Source: Candidatus Stahliibacteriota bacterium (GTDB taxonomy: Bacteria; Hydrothermota; Tepidihabitantia; SM23-42). Taken from it: a stretch of 11,591 nucleotides of DNA. Position numbers and translations under genes: made by a program. The DNA is taken from the NCBI GenBank assembly GCA_030613445.1, contig JAUWLY010000055.1, forward strand, positions 1 through 11,591, given 5' to 3'. This document shows, piece by piece, positions 1 to 7,473 of this stretch; position 1 is the stretch's first letter; each line of letters opens with the position of its first letter. The notes under the pieces were generated by a model. The model had not been told where the DNA came from and did not search any database. It saw only the letters and a list, made by a program, of their open reading frames with translations.

Positions 1-1238
1 GATGACATCGCTTCAACAACATCCGCAACAGCCAAGATCTTAGCTTCCGGGAGTATGTCGCTCTTTGTAAGTCCCTGTGGGTAGCCAGAACCATCGAGAC
101 GTTCATGATGTTGCAAGACGATATCCGCAATTGGCCAGGGGAATTCGATATCCTTGAGAATATCATAAGCATGTTGCGCGTGGGTTTTTACGATCCGGTA
201 TTCAGCGTCAGTAAGGCGCGCTGGCTTAGTTAAAATCTCAGCCGGAATGCTAATTTTACCAATATCGTGCAAGAGTCCTGCTAAACGCAGACCCTCAATT
301 TTCTCCTGTGAAAGATTCATTCTTTCAGCAATCGTACACGCAAGTTTGGTTACATGGCGCTGATGACTTTGTGTAAATGGATCTCGTTTCCCCAAAATCG
401 ACGCTAATGCATTGACAGTTTCTCCGAAAACCATTTCCAGTTTTCTGTAGCTGTCCTGTATTTTCTGCTCTGCTCGTTTACGTTCAGTGATATCTTGTGC
501 TACTTCGAGGACTCCAATAACATCTCCTGCATCATCAAAAACTGGTCTATATCTGTTAAGAAAAATTTTCCCATCTAGCGGGGACTCAGTTACCTGCTCC
601 CCACTTATCCCGGTCTTTAATGTTTTGTATCTCATGCAGTCCTCACATGGTTTTTCCCGATCGAATCGCGCCTTATAACAAAGACGTCCCACTGTTTCCT
701 CATCGGAGAGCTTAAGTCTTTTGCTATATGATTTACTTGCCCAAACAGTCTTCATATCCTTGTCTCGGTAAATGATTATATCGAGCATATTATCCAACAC
801 TAATTTCTTTGCCTTTTCGCTCTCCATGAATGCTATTTCTATTTCCTTACGTTTCCTGCGGACATCTGCTTCCTGCAGTTCTCTTTCAATCGCTGGAATA
901 AGCCTGGTCAGATTGCCTTTCATTATATAATCTTGTGCACCCAACTTCATTGCTTGTACAGCCAGTTCTTCGCCGATAGATCCTGACACTACAATGAAGG
1001 GAATATCGACATTTCTCTCTTTAACCATCCTCAGCGCCTCAAGACCGTCAAAGTGAGGCATAACGTAGTCAGCAATGACTATATCCCATTTTCTCTTATT
1101 GAGTGCTGATATCATGGCTGTTTTTGTGTCTACTCGCTTATACTTAGGTTCATAACCGGCCTTTCTTAGATTCCGTATAAGCAACAGTGTATCGTCTTCA
1201 GAATCTTCTACTATTAATACATGCAGCGGTTTGGCCAC
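1..1238 (-). CDS. Receiver-PAS-HD-GYP response regulator, 3' end cut by the window
   Basis: Predicted cytoplasmic cyclic-di-GMP phosphodiesterase regulated by phosphorylation. I translated 412 codons with no stop before the window edge. Residues 5-120 are a receiver domain with acidic pair E11-D12, phospho-acceptor D57 (in ADYVMP) and K107. Residues about 140-255 are a PAS domain ending in the usual DITERKRAE linker, with a cysteine cluster C187-Y, C198, C201. From about 270 onward is an HD-GYP domain with H292, H324-D325, H353, H377-H378, GSGYP at 383-387 and D406; all expected metal ligands visible so far are present. The start is GTG at 1238, directly after the TAG of the upstream receiver gene (stop at 1239-1241), which suggests translational coupling; a G-rich run (GGGGGT) upstream may serve as ribosome binding site. 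Only the last part of the HD-GYP domain is missing. Its likely inputs are the kinase and receiver encoded just upstream. Confidence 0.93.
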   Translation of the reverse strand, partial: MAKPLHVLIVEDSEDDTLLLIRNLRKAGYEPKYKRVDTKTAMISALNKRKWDIVIADYVMPHFDGLEALRMVKERNVDIPFIVVSGSIGEELAVQAMKLGAQDYIMKGNLTRLIPAIERELQEADVRRKRKEIEIAFMESEKAKKLVLDNMLDIIIYRDKDMKTVWASKSYSKRLKLSDEETVGRLCYKARFDREKPCEDCMRYKTLKTGISGEQVTESPLDGKIFLNRYRPVFDDAGDVIGVLEVAQDITERKRAEQKIQDSYRKLEMVFGETVNALASILGKRDPFTQSHQRHVTKLACTIAERMNLSQEKIEGLRLAGLLHDIGKISIPAEILTKPARLTDAEYRIVKTHAQHAYDILKDIEFPWPIADIVLQHHERLDGSGYPQGLTKSDILPEAKILAVADVVEAMS

Positions 1239-1682
1239 CTAATTTACCCCCATATCCGGAGGTGGTTCATTCAACAAAAGCCAATATAATCCAAGATCCT
1301 TCACTGCCCGAGTAAATTCATCGAATTCTACAGGTTTGCGGATATAGCTATTACAGCCATACTTGTAACCATTAATCAAATCCTGTTCTTCTTTAGAAGA
1401 TGTAAGAATAACCACGGGAATTAATTTCGTCTCTTCCTCTGCCCGTAACTTCTGTAACACCTCCAAACCATCCACTTTCGGTAATTTCAAATCCAGCAAC
1501 ACAACTGCTGGAACAATCCTTTTATCTTTATATGTACCTGTGCCGAAAAGGCAATCAAGTGCTTCCACACCATCATGCACCACTTTGATTTCATTTGTAA
1601 TATTATTTTTTCTTAAAGCTCGCAATGTTAAATCAACATCATCAGGGTTATCTTCTACTAACAGAATGATTCTATCTTTCAC
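1239..1682 (-). CDS. Rcp1-type single-domain response regulator
   Basis: A stand-alone receiver of 147 residues with no output domain. Visible functional residues are acidic E10-D11, phospho-acceptor D64 (in LLDLKLP), T94 and K116 followed by P117. The insertion between strands (about residues 47-58) and the C-terminal GLYWLLLNEPPP tail are characteristic of the Rcp1 family. That family receives phosphate from phytochrome-like kinases of the Cph1 type and usually acts in a phosphorelay or by protein contact. The kinase encoded just upstream carries the matching Cph1-like SYSVSHDLRAPLR phospho-acceptor region, so the two are a likely cognate pair (inference). The start is GTG at 1682, decided by a strong AAAGGAGG site six bases upstream; there is no competing ATG. 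It lies 17 bases after the kinase stop codon and abuts the HD-GYP gene downstream. Confidence 0.93.
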   Translation of the reverse strand: MKDRIILLVEDNPDDVDLTLRALRKNNITNEIKVVHDGVEALDCLFGTGTYKDKRIVPAVVLLDLKLPKVDGLEVLQKLRAEEETKLIPVVILTSSKEEQDLINGYKYGCNSYIRKPVEFDEFTRAVKDLGLYWLLLNEPPPDMGVN

Positions 1683-1688
1683 GTAATA

Positions 1689-1696
1689 CCTCCTTT
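1689..1696 (-). promoter_or_regulatory. Ribosome binding site for the Rcp1-like receiver
   Basis: The minus strand reads AAAGGAGG six bases before a GTG codon at 1680-1682. It is a near-perfect Shine-Dalgarno sequence and fixes the GTG as the start of the receiver gene. It lies within the 17-base gap after the histidine kinase stop codon. Confidence 0.8.
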
Positions 1697-1699
1697 ATT

Positions 1700-3193
1700 T
1701 CAAGACGATAACTTAAAGTAAAACGTTGCTCCCTTGCCCACTTCACTCTCAGCCCAGATGCTTCCCCCATGGCGAGTGATTATACGTTTTACCGTAGCAA
1801 GGCCAATACCTGTCCCTGCAAATTCCTTATCAGAATGCAGGCGCTGAAAAGAGCCAAACAATTTATCCGCATACGCCATATCAAAGCCAACTCCATTATC
1901 ACGCACAAAATACGCTTCTTGGTCCTCAATCTTCGTAATACCAAATTCTATTTTTACGCTGGAATGCTTACTCGTAAACTTCCATGAGTTTTCCAACAGA
2001 TTTTTCAACACAACTGCCAATAGATGCGCATCGCCGTTGGCAATTACCCCTTCTTGGATTAAAAATTCCGCTCTGCGTTCTGGTTTAGTCTTCTCCAAAT
2101 CCTTTGTGATGGACTTTGCCAATTCAGTTAAATCAACGCGCTCAAGCTTTATTTCTCTGCGAGTTACACGTGAAAGACCCAGGAGATCATCGATCAACTG
2201 CGCCATACGTTGACTTGCGTTACGTATACGGTTAAGAGAATCTTTGCCTTTAGAATCAAGTTTACCTGTATAATCTTCCAGCATAATCTTACTGAAACCA
2301 TTCATTGCCCTGAGCGGTGCTCGAAGATCGTGTGAGACTGAATAGCTGAAAGATTCCAGTTCTTTATTGACAGCAGCGAGTTCGGTGTTGGACTTCAGGA
2401 GTCTCGCTTCAGCCCGCTTGCGCTCGGTAATCTCTCTATCCAACTCATCACGCGAGGCAGTTATTTTTTTTAAGTTTTCGGTCATTTTATTAAATGCAGC
2501 AGCCAATTCGCCTAGCTCGTCTTTGCTTTTGACCTCAACTTTATACTCGAGATCTCCTTTACCAATTATTTCTGCACCTTTAATTAGTCCATCAAGTGGT
2601 TCTGCAATACTTCTAGCAACAAGGAGCGACGCAGTTGTTACAGCAATAGCAAGAATTATCATCAAAGATAGAGTCAAGATTGTACTTAGTCTTTGAAATG
2701 CCATTACTTCAGCCTGTGACTCTTCAGCAAGTATAGAAGCAGCGGTGAATATTGAGTGGGATGTTATTAATAGACGAGCCACTAATCTTTCCTCTAGTGC
2801 AATAGCAGCATCAATCTTTTCCTGAGAAGCTCCCTCTTGAATAAGTTTTTGTGTTTTTTGGCTACGTTCAGTTATTTTTGTGAATAAATCAGCGAGAGAG
2901 GCATAATCAGTACGTATTGATGTCAGTTCTACTTTTGCTGCTTCATCCAGAATCTCCGTCAAAGAATTGTATTTTGCATGCCATTGTTGCTCCATTCGTT
3001 CTTCGCGGTGCAGCAAATAGTCATATGTAAGTATGTCAAGCTCTAATATACCTCCGCGCACATCGTCTAGTATATTATGTTTCATGGTTCTTTCTGCTAT
3101 TCTACCTGATATCACCAAAACCAAAGAAAGGAGGATTACAACCAAAATAACGGAAATCCCGGCACTCATATATAATCTGCTTTTGATGTTCAT
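1700..3193 (-). CDS. Membrane histidine kinase with HAMP domain, Cph1-like catalytic core
   Basis: A 497-residue sensor kinase. Membrane helix 1 spans about residues 10-30, a mostly helical extracytoplasmic region about 31-168 (with the stretch LTYDYLLHREER), and helix 2 about 169-192. A HAMP domain (about 193-245) and a short coiled coil ending in ITERKRAEARL follow. The HisKA domain has phospho-acceptor H288 in SVSHDLRAPLRAM, and the ATPase domain has the N box around N398-N402, DNGVGF at 432-437 and GTGIGLATV at 460-468. All catalytic motifs are intact, and there is no PAS domain. The start ATG at 3193 is preceded by AAGGGA and lies 13 bases after the stop of a solute-binding protein gene. 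The Rcp1-like receiver follows directly. The first 20 residues are almost the same as the leader of that binding protein (see repeats). The ligand is unknown; a binding protein docking on the periplasmic helices is a reasonable inference. Confidence 0.95.
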   Translation of the reverse strand: MNIKSRLYMSAGISVILVVILLSLVLVISGRIAERTMKHNILDDVRGGILELDILTYDYLLHREERMEQQWHAKYNSLTEILDEAAKVELTSIRTDYASLADLFTKITERSQKTQKLIQEGASQEKIDAAIALEERLVARLLITSHSIFTAASILAEESQAEVMAFQRLSTILTLSLMIILAIAVTTASLLVARSIAEPLDGLIKGAEIIGKGDLEYKVEVKSKDELGELAAAFNKMTENLKKITASRDELDREITERKRAEARLLKSNTELAAVNKELESFSYSVSHDLRAPLRAMNGFSKIMLEDYTGKLDSKGKDSLNRIRNASQRMAQLIDDLLGLSRVTRREIKLERVDLTELAKSITKDLEKTKPERRAEFLIQEGVIANGDAHLLAVVLKNLLENSWKFTSKHSSVKIEFGITKIEDQEAYFVRDNGVGFDMAYADKLFGSFQRLHSDKEFAGTGIGLATVKRIITRHGGSIWAESEVGKGATFYFKLSS

Positions 3194-3209
3194 TCTAACA
3201 TCCCTTTTA
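3135..3209 (-). repeat. Copy 1 of the duplicated gene end, spacer and leader segment
   Basis: This covers the stop codon of the second binding protein, the 13-base spacer and the first 59 coding bases of the histidine kinase. It aligns without gaps to 4156-4230, exactly 1021 bp away. Over the 59 coding bases I count 5 differences; over the 13-base spacer, 4. The similarity ends abruptly after the codons for SVI-VV. Confidence 0.85.
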
Positions 3210-4214
3210 ACGAATTATCGTAACCGCCTTTGGCTTAATCTCTTCCAAAGCGTCAAAATAGATATAATCCAGGTAATTGGGAACGTTTGTTGCGTCGGTC
3301 AGGTTATTGTCAATTGCCCATCGTGCTTCGTCTTCTAAGGTTATTATTATGGCTTGGTCCAGTATCAACTGAAATTCAAAGTCATCCCAGATAGAAACTA
3401 CAAACTCCTTATCTAGTTTTAACCGTTGAGAAACGATATTTATTGCTTCCTCTTTATTTTTCTGGATGAATTCCTCTCCCTTTTCAATTGCTTTCAAGAA
3501 TCTCTTTAAGGTTTCTGGATTATTTTCCATAAAATTCCTGTTAGGTACAAAATAAAAATCTTCCCGAAAAATCTTTGCACCTCTTCCAGGCTGAATACGA
3601 ACAGCATTCTCGCCCAGTAGTTTCTTGGCGTTCCAAATATGTGGTTCCCAGGTACTGATTGCATCTAGTCGTCCGACTACCAGAGCTTGAGGTAACTCTG
3701 ATGCTTCTATATCAATGGTCTCAACCTCAGAAAGTTGAAGGCCACTATGAATCAAAAACAAACCTAAGAAGAAGTGTCCGGTCGAGCCCTTGGTTATTCC
3801 CACTGTTTTGCCTTTTAGATCTGAAGGATTTTTTATCCCTCTATCCTGCCTGGTAAGTATTTTGACATCGTTATCAGAATAAACCATCGTTGCAATAATA
3901 ACGTAATCATCCCTATCAAAGCTGTTGAACATAATCGGTGTCTGGGCCACGGTAACCATATCGAGGTTCCCTTCATTCAACATTGTGGCAAGAGCAGTCC
4001 TTCCAGAACAAAATTCTTTGATAGTTAAATCAAGCCCTTCTTCTTCAAAATAGCCCTGATTTTCTGCCACCCAGACTGGTGCTGTAAGCAAGCTGGTTTC
4101 CACTCCAAGAGTTACCTTTTTAATCTGTTGTGAACAACCGCCAACTGAAATTCCAATTACAACAAAAATAACGGAAATCCCAGCGCTCATATATAATCTG
4201 TTTTTGATCTTCAT
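3207..4214 (-). CDS. NMT1/SsuA-like solute-binding lipoprotein, second of a tandem pair
   Basis: A 335-residue type 2 periplasmic binding protein of the NMT1/ThiY/SsuA/TauA superfamily. The leader (residues 1-26) ends in the lipobox-like VGGC, so C27 is the probable lipidated residue. The mature part opens with VTLGVETSLLTAPVWVAENQ and GYFEEEGLDL, the usual first strand and helix of this fold. GKTVGITKGSTG at 135-146 and LDAISTWEP at 183-191 are the typical ligand-cleft and hinge elements. The C-terminus, PNYLDYIYFDALEEIKPKAV, is shared with the neighbour (29 of the last 39 residues identical). Relatives deliver thiamine precursors, sulfonates or nitrate to ABC importers, but no permease or ATPase is encoded here. 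The ligand cannot be read from the sequence. It lies 13 bases from each neighbour, between its paralogue and a histidine kinase, which points to a sensory role (inference). Confidence 0.92.
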   Translation of the reverse strand: MKIKNRLYMSAGISVIFVVIGISVGGCSQQIKKVTLGVETSLLTAPVWVAENQGYFEEEGLDLTIKEFCSGRTALATMLNEGNLDMVTVAQTPIMFNSFDRDDYVIIATMVYSDNDVKILTRQDRGIKNPSDLKGKTVGITKGSTGHFFLGLFLIHSGLQLSEVETIDIEASELPQALVVGRLDAISTWEPHIWNAKKLLGENAVRIQPGRGAKIFREDFYFVPNRNFMENNPETLKRFLKAIEKGEEFIQKNKEEAINIVSQRLKLDKEFVVSIWDDFEFQLILDQAIIITLEDEARWAIDNNLTDATNVPNYLDYIYFDALEEIKPKAVTIIR

Positions 4215-4230
4215 CCTAATCTCCCTCTTA
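4156..4230 (-). repeat. Copy 2 of the duplicated gene end, spacer and leader segment
   Basis: The counterpart of 3135-3209. It covers the end of the first binding protein gene, a 13-base spacer of equal length and the first 59 coding bases of the second binding protein. Beyond this point the leader turns into a lipobox (VGGC), while the kinase copy continues as a membrane helix. Confidence 0.85.
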
Positions 4231-5232
4231 ACGTATTATTCCAACAGCTTCCGGTTTAACTTCTTCCAGAGCATCCATGTAGATATAATGAAGATAGTTA
4301 GGAATTTTTGTTGCGTCTGTTAGTTTATTATTAATTCTCCATCTTGCCTGGTCTTCAAATGCGACCAACATTGCTTGTTCAAGGATAACGGCAAACTCCT
4401 GTTTTAGCCAACTGTAATCTATGTAATGCGATTCATAACCAAATCTCTTCCTCACGAACTCTTTGGATGCTTCAGAATTGTCTTCAATATAATCCTCTGC
4501 CTCTAATACTGATTTTATAAAGCGCTCAGCTGCTGCAGGATTGTTTTCTATCCAATCCTCTTTTGTAATTAATACAAAGTAAAAATCAGAATACCCAGGC
4601 CAACTTATTGCATTATCTCCAAGTGCTTGCTTCATATTATAAACATTAGGATCCCAAGTAAAACCCGCATCTACATCTCCATTAAGCACAGCCTTAACTA
4701 TTTCACTTGGTTTTAAATCAACAAGTTCTACATCTTTTTCTGAAAGACCGTTGAATGTTAAAAACAGTCCAAAGGAAAACTCACCACCGCTCTTTTTTGT
4801 GACTCCAATCTTTCTCCCTATTAAATCATTTGTTGTTGTAATTCCTTTATCTTTTCGGGCGACTAATTCTTTAACTTCTGCGGTAGCAAGAGTCCCAAAT
4901 ACTCTAAGGTCTGTATGGTCAAAACTATTGCTGACAAAAACAAAATCAGCCGAGGTGGCAATATCAGCTTCTCCATTTATAAGGGCATCAGCACAAGCCT
5001 TACCAGATCCATAATCTTTTATTGTTACGTCTAAAGCATTTCCTTCAAAAAATCCCTGATCTTCAGCAACATAAACAAGGGCTCCAACCTCTCCAGCATA
5101 TGCAGCCAAGGTAATTTTTTCGACAGACCCCGTATATTTTTTAGCTTGTTTTTGAATAAACGAATAAATGCCAATCCCGAGGATTACCACCACACTCATC
5201 ATAATAATTCCAATTATTGTTTTTTTAGACAT
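4228..5232 (-). CDS. NMT1/SsuA-like solute-binding protein, membrane-anchored, first of a tandem pair
   Basis: A 334-residue paralogue of the next gene, homologous from about residue 38 to the end. Residues 4-25 form one hydrophobic helix (IIGIIMMSVVVILGIGIYSF) flanked by lysines. There is no lipobox cysteine and no clear signal peptidase I site, so the protein is probably held to the inner membrane with its binding domain in the periplasm. The mature domain begins ITLAAYAGEVGALVYVAEDQ and has GRKIGVTKKSGGEFSFG at 139-155 and VDAGFTWDPNVYNM at 187-200, matching the ligand-cleft segments of the neighbour. It ends EEVKPEAVGIIR. The start ATG at 5232 has AAGGAGG four bases upstream. It follows the porin gene by 17 bases. 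With a porin before it and a kinase after the pair but no transporter, it more likely senses or presents a ligand than imports one. The substrate is unknown. Confidence 0.92.
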   Translation of the reverse strand: MSKKTIIGIIMMSVVVILGIGIYSFIQKQAKKYTGSVEKITLAAYAGEVGALVYVAEDQGFFEGNALDVTIKDYGSGKACADALINGEADIATSADFVFVSNSFDHTDLRVFGTLATAEVKELVARKDKGITTTNDLIGRKIGVTKKSGGEFSFGLFLTFNGLSEKDVELVDLKPSEIVKAVLNGDVDAGFTWDPNVYNMKQALGDNAISWPGYSDFYFVLITKEDWIENNPAAAERFIKSVLEAEDYIEDNSEASKEFVRKRFGYESHYIDYSWLKQEFAVILEQAMLVAFEDQARWRINNKLTDATKIPNYLHYIYMDALEEVKPEAVGIIR

Positions 5233-5249
5233 CGAGCCTCCTTTTTAAA

Positions 5250-6416
5250 TCAGAAAAAAAGTTGTATTTGTATACGTACCCTGTCATCATTTCTATCTTG
5301 AATAGCTGCATTGTTCCATAGATGGCTATAGTCTGTTTGTAATTTCACATGATGACCATTAAAATAGTAGTTTAGAGACATTCCTGTCTCTTGAGGGTCA
5401 ATAGTATCTGTTCCGAGCGCGCCATTTTTAGAAATCTTTGCCCATCGTCCGGCAACTTCAAAGCGTTCGGGAAAGAGGAAAAAGCCTGTCTGTCCTAAAA
5501 AGCCATAATCTATTTCGCCTTTTGTAGAATTATAAGCAATATTTGCTAACGCCAAAATAGAAAAACCGAGATAACGAAACGCAATGTCACCTGTAATCCG
5601 AGTCAGTTTATTATTATTGATACTCGCATTACCCATGTCATAAATGGCGGCAGCACCGAGTGCCAGGTTGGGCTTACTCGATTTTTCAAGGTCAGGAAGA
5701 AGATAATTGTGTTTTCCCACGATGTTTGCCACAATGCGACCGCCAGTCATAAACTTATCATTAAGGTTGATTTGGTTACGCCCATCTCCATTCACCAAAA
5801 ATAAGTCATATTCTATATGATCCAAGAAAAAGCTACCATGAACATCCACGCCCGCATCACGCTCAAAGCCAAGGTGATTATTTATCATGGTTCGATCCAC
5901 AAATTGAAGCGCCCAGGACGGTTCCATATTTTCATGGTCAAAAGAGACCAAAAATTGCCCCATTTTAATCTGAAAATACTTTTTCCATTGCCAGTCTACC
6001 CACATATCTCGCAAATTTGCCGTTGTTCCTCCTTGTGTCCCTGGCAATTCAAACATTACTCTAAATTTAAGTTTAGGATCAAAAAAATTGCCAAAAAACC
6101 GTATCTGTCCGCGACGTAAGGAAAAGGTATTGGTATTACTCACCCCGTTAGCGACAAGATATTGGTAGTGTGGTTGGAGTAAAAAATGTAATCGTAAAGA
6201 GTACTTTCCATCCTTTGTTTTAATATACAATCCATTTTTATAGCCTATTTCTATTGAATCAGTCCACGTTCGAGCATCTGATTGTCCGCGCAAAGCACCG
6301 GGCACCAGTATTAAACAACCGCATATTAAACAGAGCACTCGTAGATTGTGTTGAAAAAAGATAGTCAAAGATCGTAAATAACAGTTATTATAATTCATCT
6401 TTCTTTTATCTTTCAT
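5250..6416 (-). CDS. Outer-membrane porin, OprP/OprO-like family
   Basis: A predicted 388-residue beta-barrel channel. After a long basic N-terminus, residues 26-42 are hydrophobic (VLCLICGCLILVPGALRG), consistent with a signal peptide cleaved near residues 41-48. The mature part shows alternating-residue strands throughout, such as YSLRLHFLLQPHYQYL, FSLRRGQIRFFGNF and LKFRVMFELPG. It closes with RVRIQIQLFF, whose terminal Phe is the recognition signal of the outer-membrane barrel assembly machinery. The strand pattern and the FSLRRGQIRFFG segment resemble the phosphate-selective porin O/P family, although specificity cannot be inferred. I chose the ATG at 6416, which has GGAGG six bases upstream. 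The adjacent ATG at 6419 is too close to that site, and the ATG at 6449 would add 11 residues and has no site of its own. Its position ahead of two binding proteins suggests it admits their ligand (inference). Confidence 0.87.
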   Translation of the reverse strand: MKDKRKMNYNNCYLRSLTIFFQHNLRVLCLICGCLILVPGALRGQSDARTWTDSIEIGYKNGLYIKTKDGKYSLRLHFLLQPHYQYLVANGVSNTNTFSLRRGQIRFFGNFFDPKLKFRVMFELPGTQGGTTANLRDMWVDWQWKKYFQIKMGQFLVSFDHENMEPSWALQFVDRTMINNHLGFERDAGVDVHGSFFLDHIEYDLFLVNGDGRNQINLNDKFMTGGRIVANIVGKHNYLLPDLEKSSKPNLALGAAAIYDMGNASINNNKLTRITGDIAFRYLGFSILALANIAYNSTKGEIDYGFLGQTGFFLFPERFEVAGRWAKISKNGALGTDTIDPQETGMSLNYYFNGHHVKLQTDYSHLWNNAAIQDRNDDRVRIQIQLFF

Positions 6417-6422
6417 CATGAA

Positions 6423-6450
6423 CCTCCACATACGCCCACATACCCACATA
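6423..6450 (-). repeat. Three short repeats over the porin ribosome binding site
   Basis: The plus strand carries CCACATA at 6426-6432, 6436-6442 and 6444-6450 (TATGTGG on the coding strand). They occupy the space between the HD-GYP stop codon and the porin start. The copy nearest the start overlaps the GGAGG site at 6423-6427, and each copy contains an ATG. Confidence 0.6.
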
Positions 6451-6452
6451 TT

Positions 6453-7460
6453 TTACGTGAATTCAAACTTTTTCTCCTTGAACAAGCGAACACAGGCAGT
6501 GCTGATAATCGGATCATAGAGTTTTCCTTGTTTGTAGGTTATTTCTTTCAGCATTGTCCCCAGGCTATGCGCTGGCCGGTATGGACGGTGGGAAAGCATT
6601 GCTTCGGCAACATCAGCAACGGCAAGGATCTGTGCTTCTTGTAGTATATTGTCATCATCTAATCCCTGTGGATATCCAGAACCATTCAGACGTTCATGGT
6701 GTTGGAGTACGATCTGCGCGACCGGCCAGGGGAATTCGATATTCTTCAGGATATCATATCCGATCAGCGAATGGGTCTGTACGATCTCAAACTCTGCATC
6801 AGTCAGCCTAGCTGGTTTACTCAGAATTTCTGCCGGCACGTGTATTTTCCCAACATCGTGGATTATTGATGCTATTCGAATACCATCTATTTTCTTAAAC
6901 GATAAATTCAAACCACGCGCTATTGCACATGCAAGATGTGCAACCCGTTTTTGATGACCTGCTGTATAAGGATCTCTCATCTCAACCGCGTATGCCAAAG
7001 CTGCAACTGTTGCTTCTAAACCACGCTTTAGTTTATCGAAACTTTCCTTGAGCCGGGTTTCTGTTCTGTTTTTGTAGAGAGCTATTTCTATGGTTGTCTG
7101 CAGTTCACGATCTTCAAAGGGCTTTATGATGTACCCATATGGTTCTGTTACTTTCGCTCGAGTAACTATATCTTTGTCTGCATAGGCAGTTAGATATACA
7201 ATGGGAATATTGTAACGTGATTTTATATATTCTGCCATTTCGATACCATCAATTTGACCCGTTAAAACGATATCAACGAGTATCAAATCCGGTTTGTTAT
7301 TTTTTAGCATATTTATGGCTTCTTCACCGGTCGAAACAATTTTCATTACCGTGTAACCTAAACTTTGCAGGATATTGCGCAAATCTTCTGCGATAATTCT
7401 TTCATCTTCGACAATAAGGATTGAGGAAGAACGTGCAAGTTTGCTTTTTCTCTTTTTCAT
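6453..7460 (-). CDS. Receiver-HD-GYP response regulator, probable c-di-GMP phosphodiesterase
   Basis: A 335-residue RpfG-like protein. After a basic N-terminus, the receiver domain (about residues 12-130) has the acidic cluster E18-D19-E20, phospho-acceptor D63, T91 and K113-P114. A short helical linker leads to an HD-GYP domain (about 147-330) with H169, H201-D202, H230, H254-H255, GSGYP at 260-264 and D283. All expected metal ligands are there; the residue before GSGYP is Asn (HHERLNGSGYP), where the paralogue at 1-1238 has Asp. It probably hydrolyses cyclic-di-GMP in the cytoplasm. It lacks the PAS domain of that paralogue, but the HD-GYP cores are very similar (both have IEFPWP and VLQHHERL). 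The start ATG at 7460 has only a weak AGG upstream, and its 5' leader is largely the palindromic element. The kinase that phosphorylates it is not known. Confidence 0.94.
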   Translation of the reverse strand: MKKRKSKLARSSSILIVEDERIIAEDLRNILQSLGYTVMKIVSTGEEAINMLKNNKPDLILVDIVLTGQIDGIEMAEYIKSRYNIPIVYLTAYADKDIVTRAKVTEPYGYIIKPFEDRELQTTIEIALYKNRTETRLKESFDKLKRGLEATVAALAYAVEMRDPYTAGHQKRVAHLACAIARGLNLSFKKIDGIRIASIIHDVGKIHVPAEILSKPARLTDAEFEIVQTHSLIGYDILKNIEFPWPVAQIVLQHHERLNGSGYPQGLDDDNILQEAQILAVADVAEAMLSHRPYRPAHSLGTMLKEITYKQGKLYDPIISTACVRLFKEKKFEFT

Positions 7461-7473
7461 ATAGCATACCTAT

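Noticed and set aside
487..678. Plus-strand open frames throughout the window, including the longer ones at 2367-2696, 8269-8748 and 9715-10062
   Set aside because: Each lies opposite a well-supported minus-strand gene with intact domain motifs, and none has a recognisable domain of its own. They are antisense shadows.
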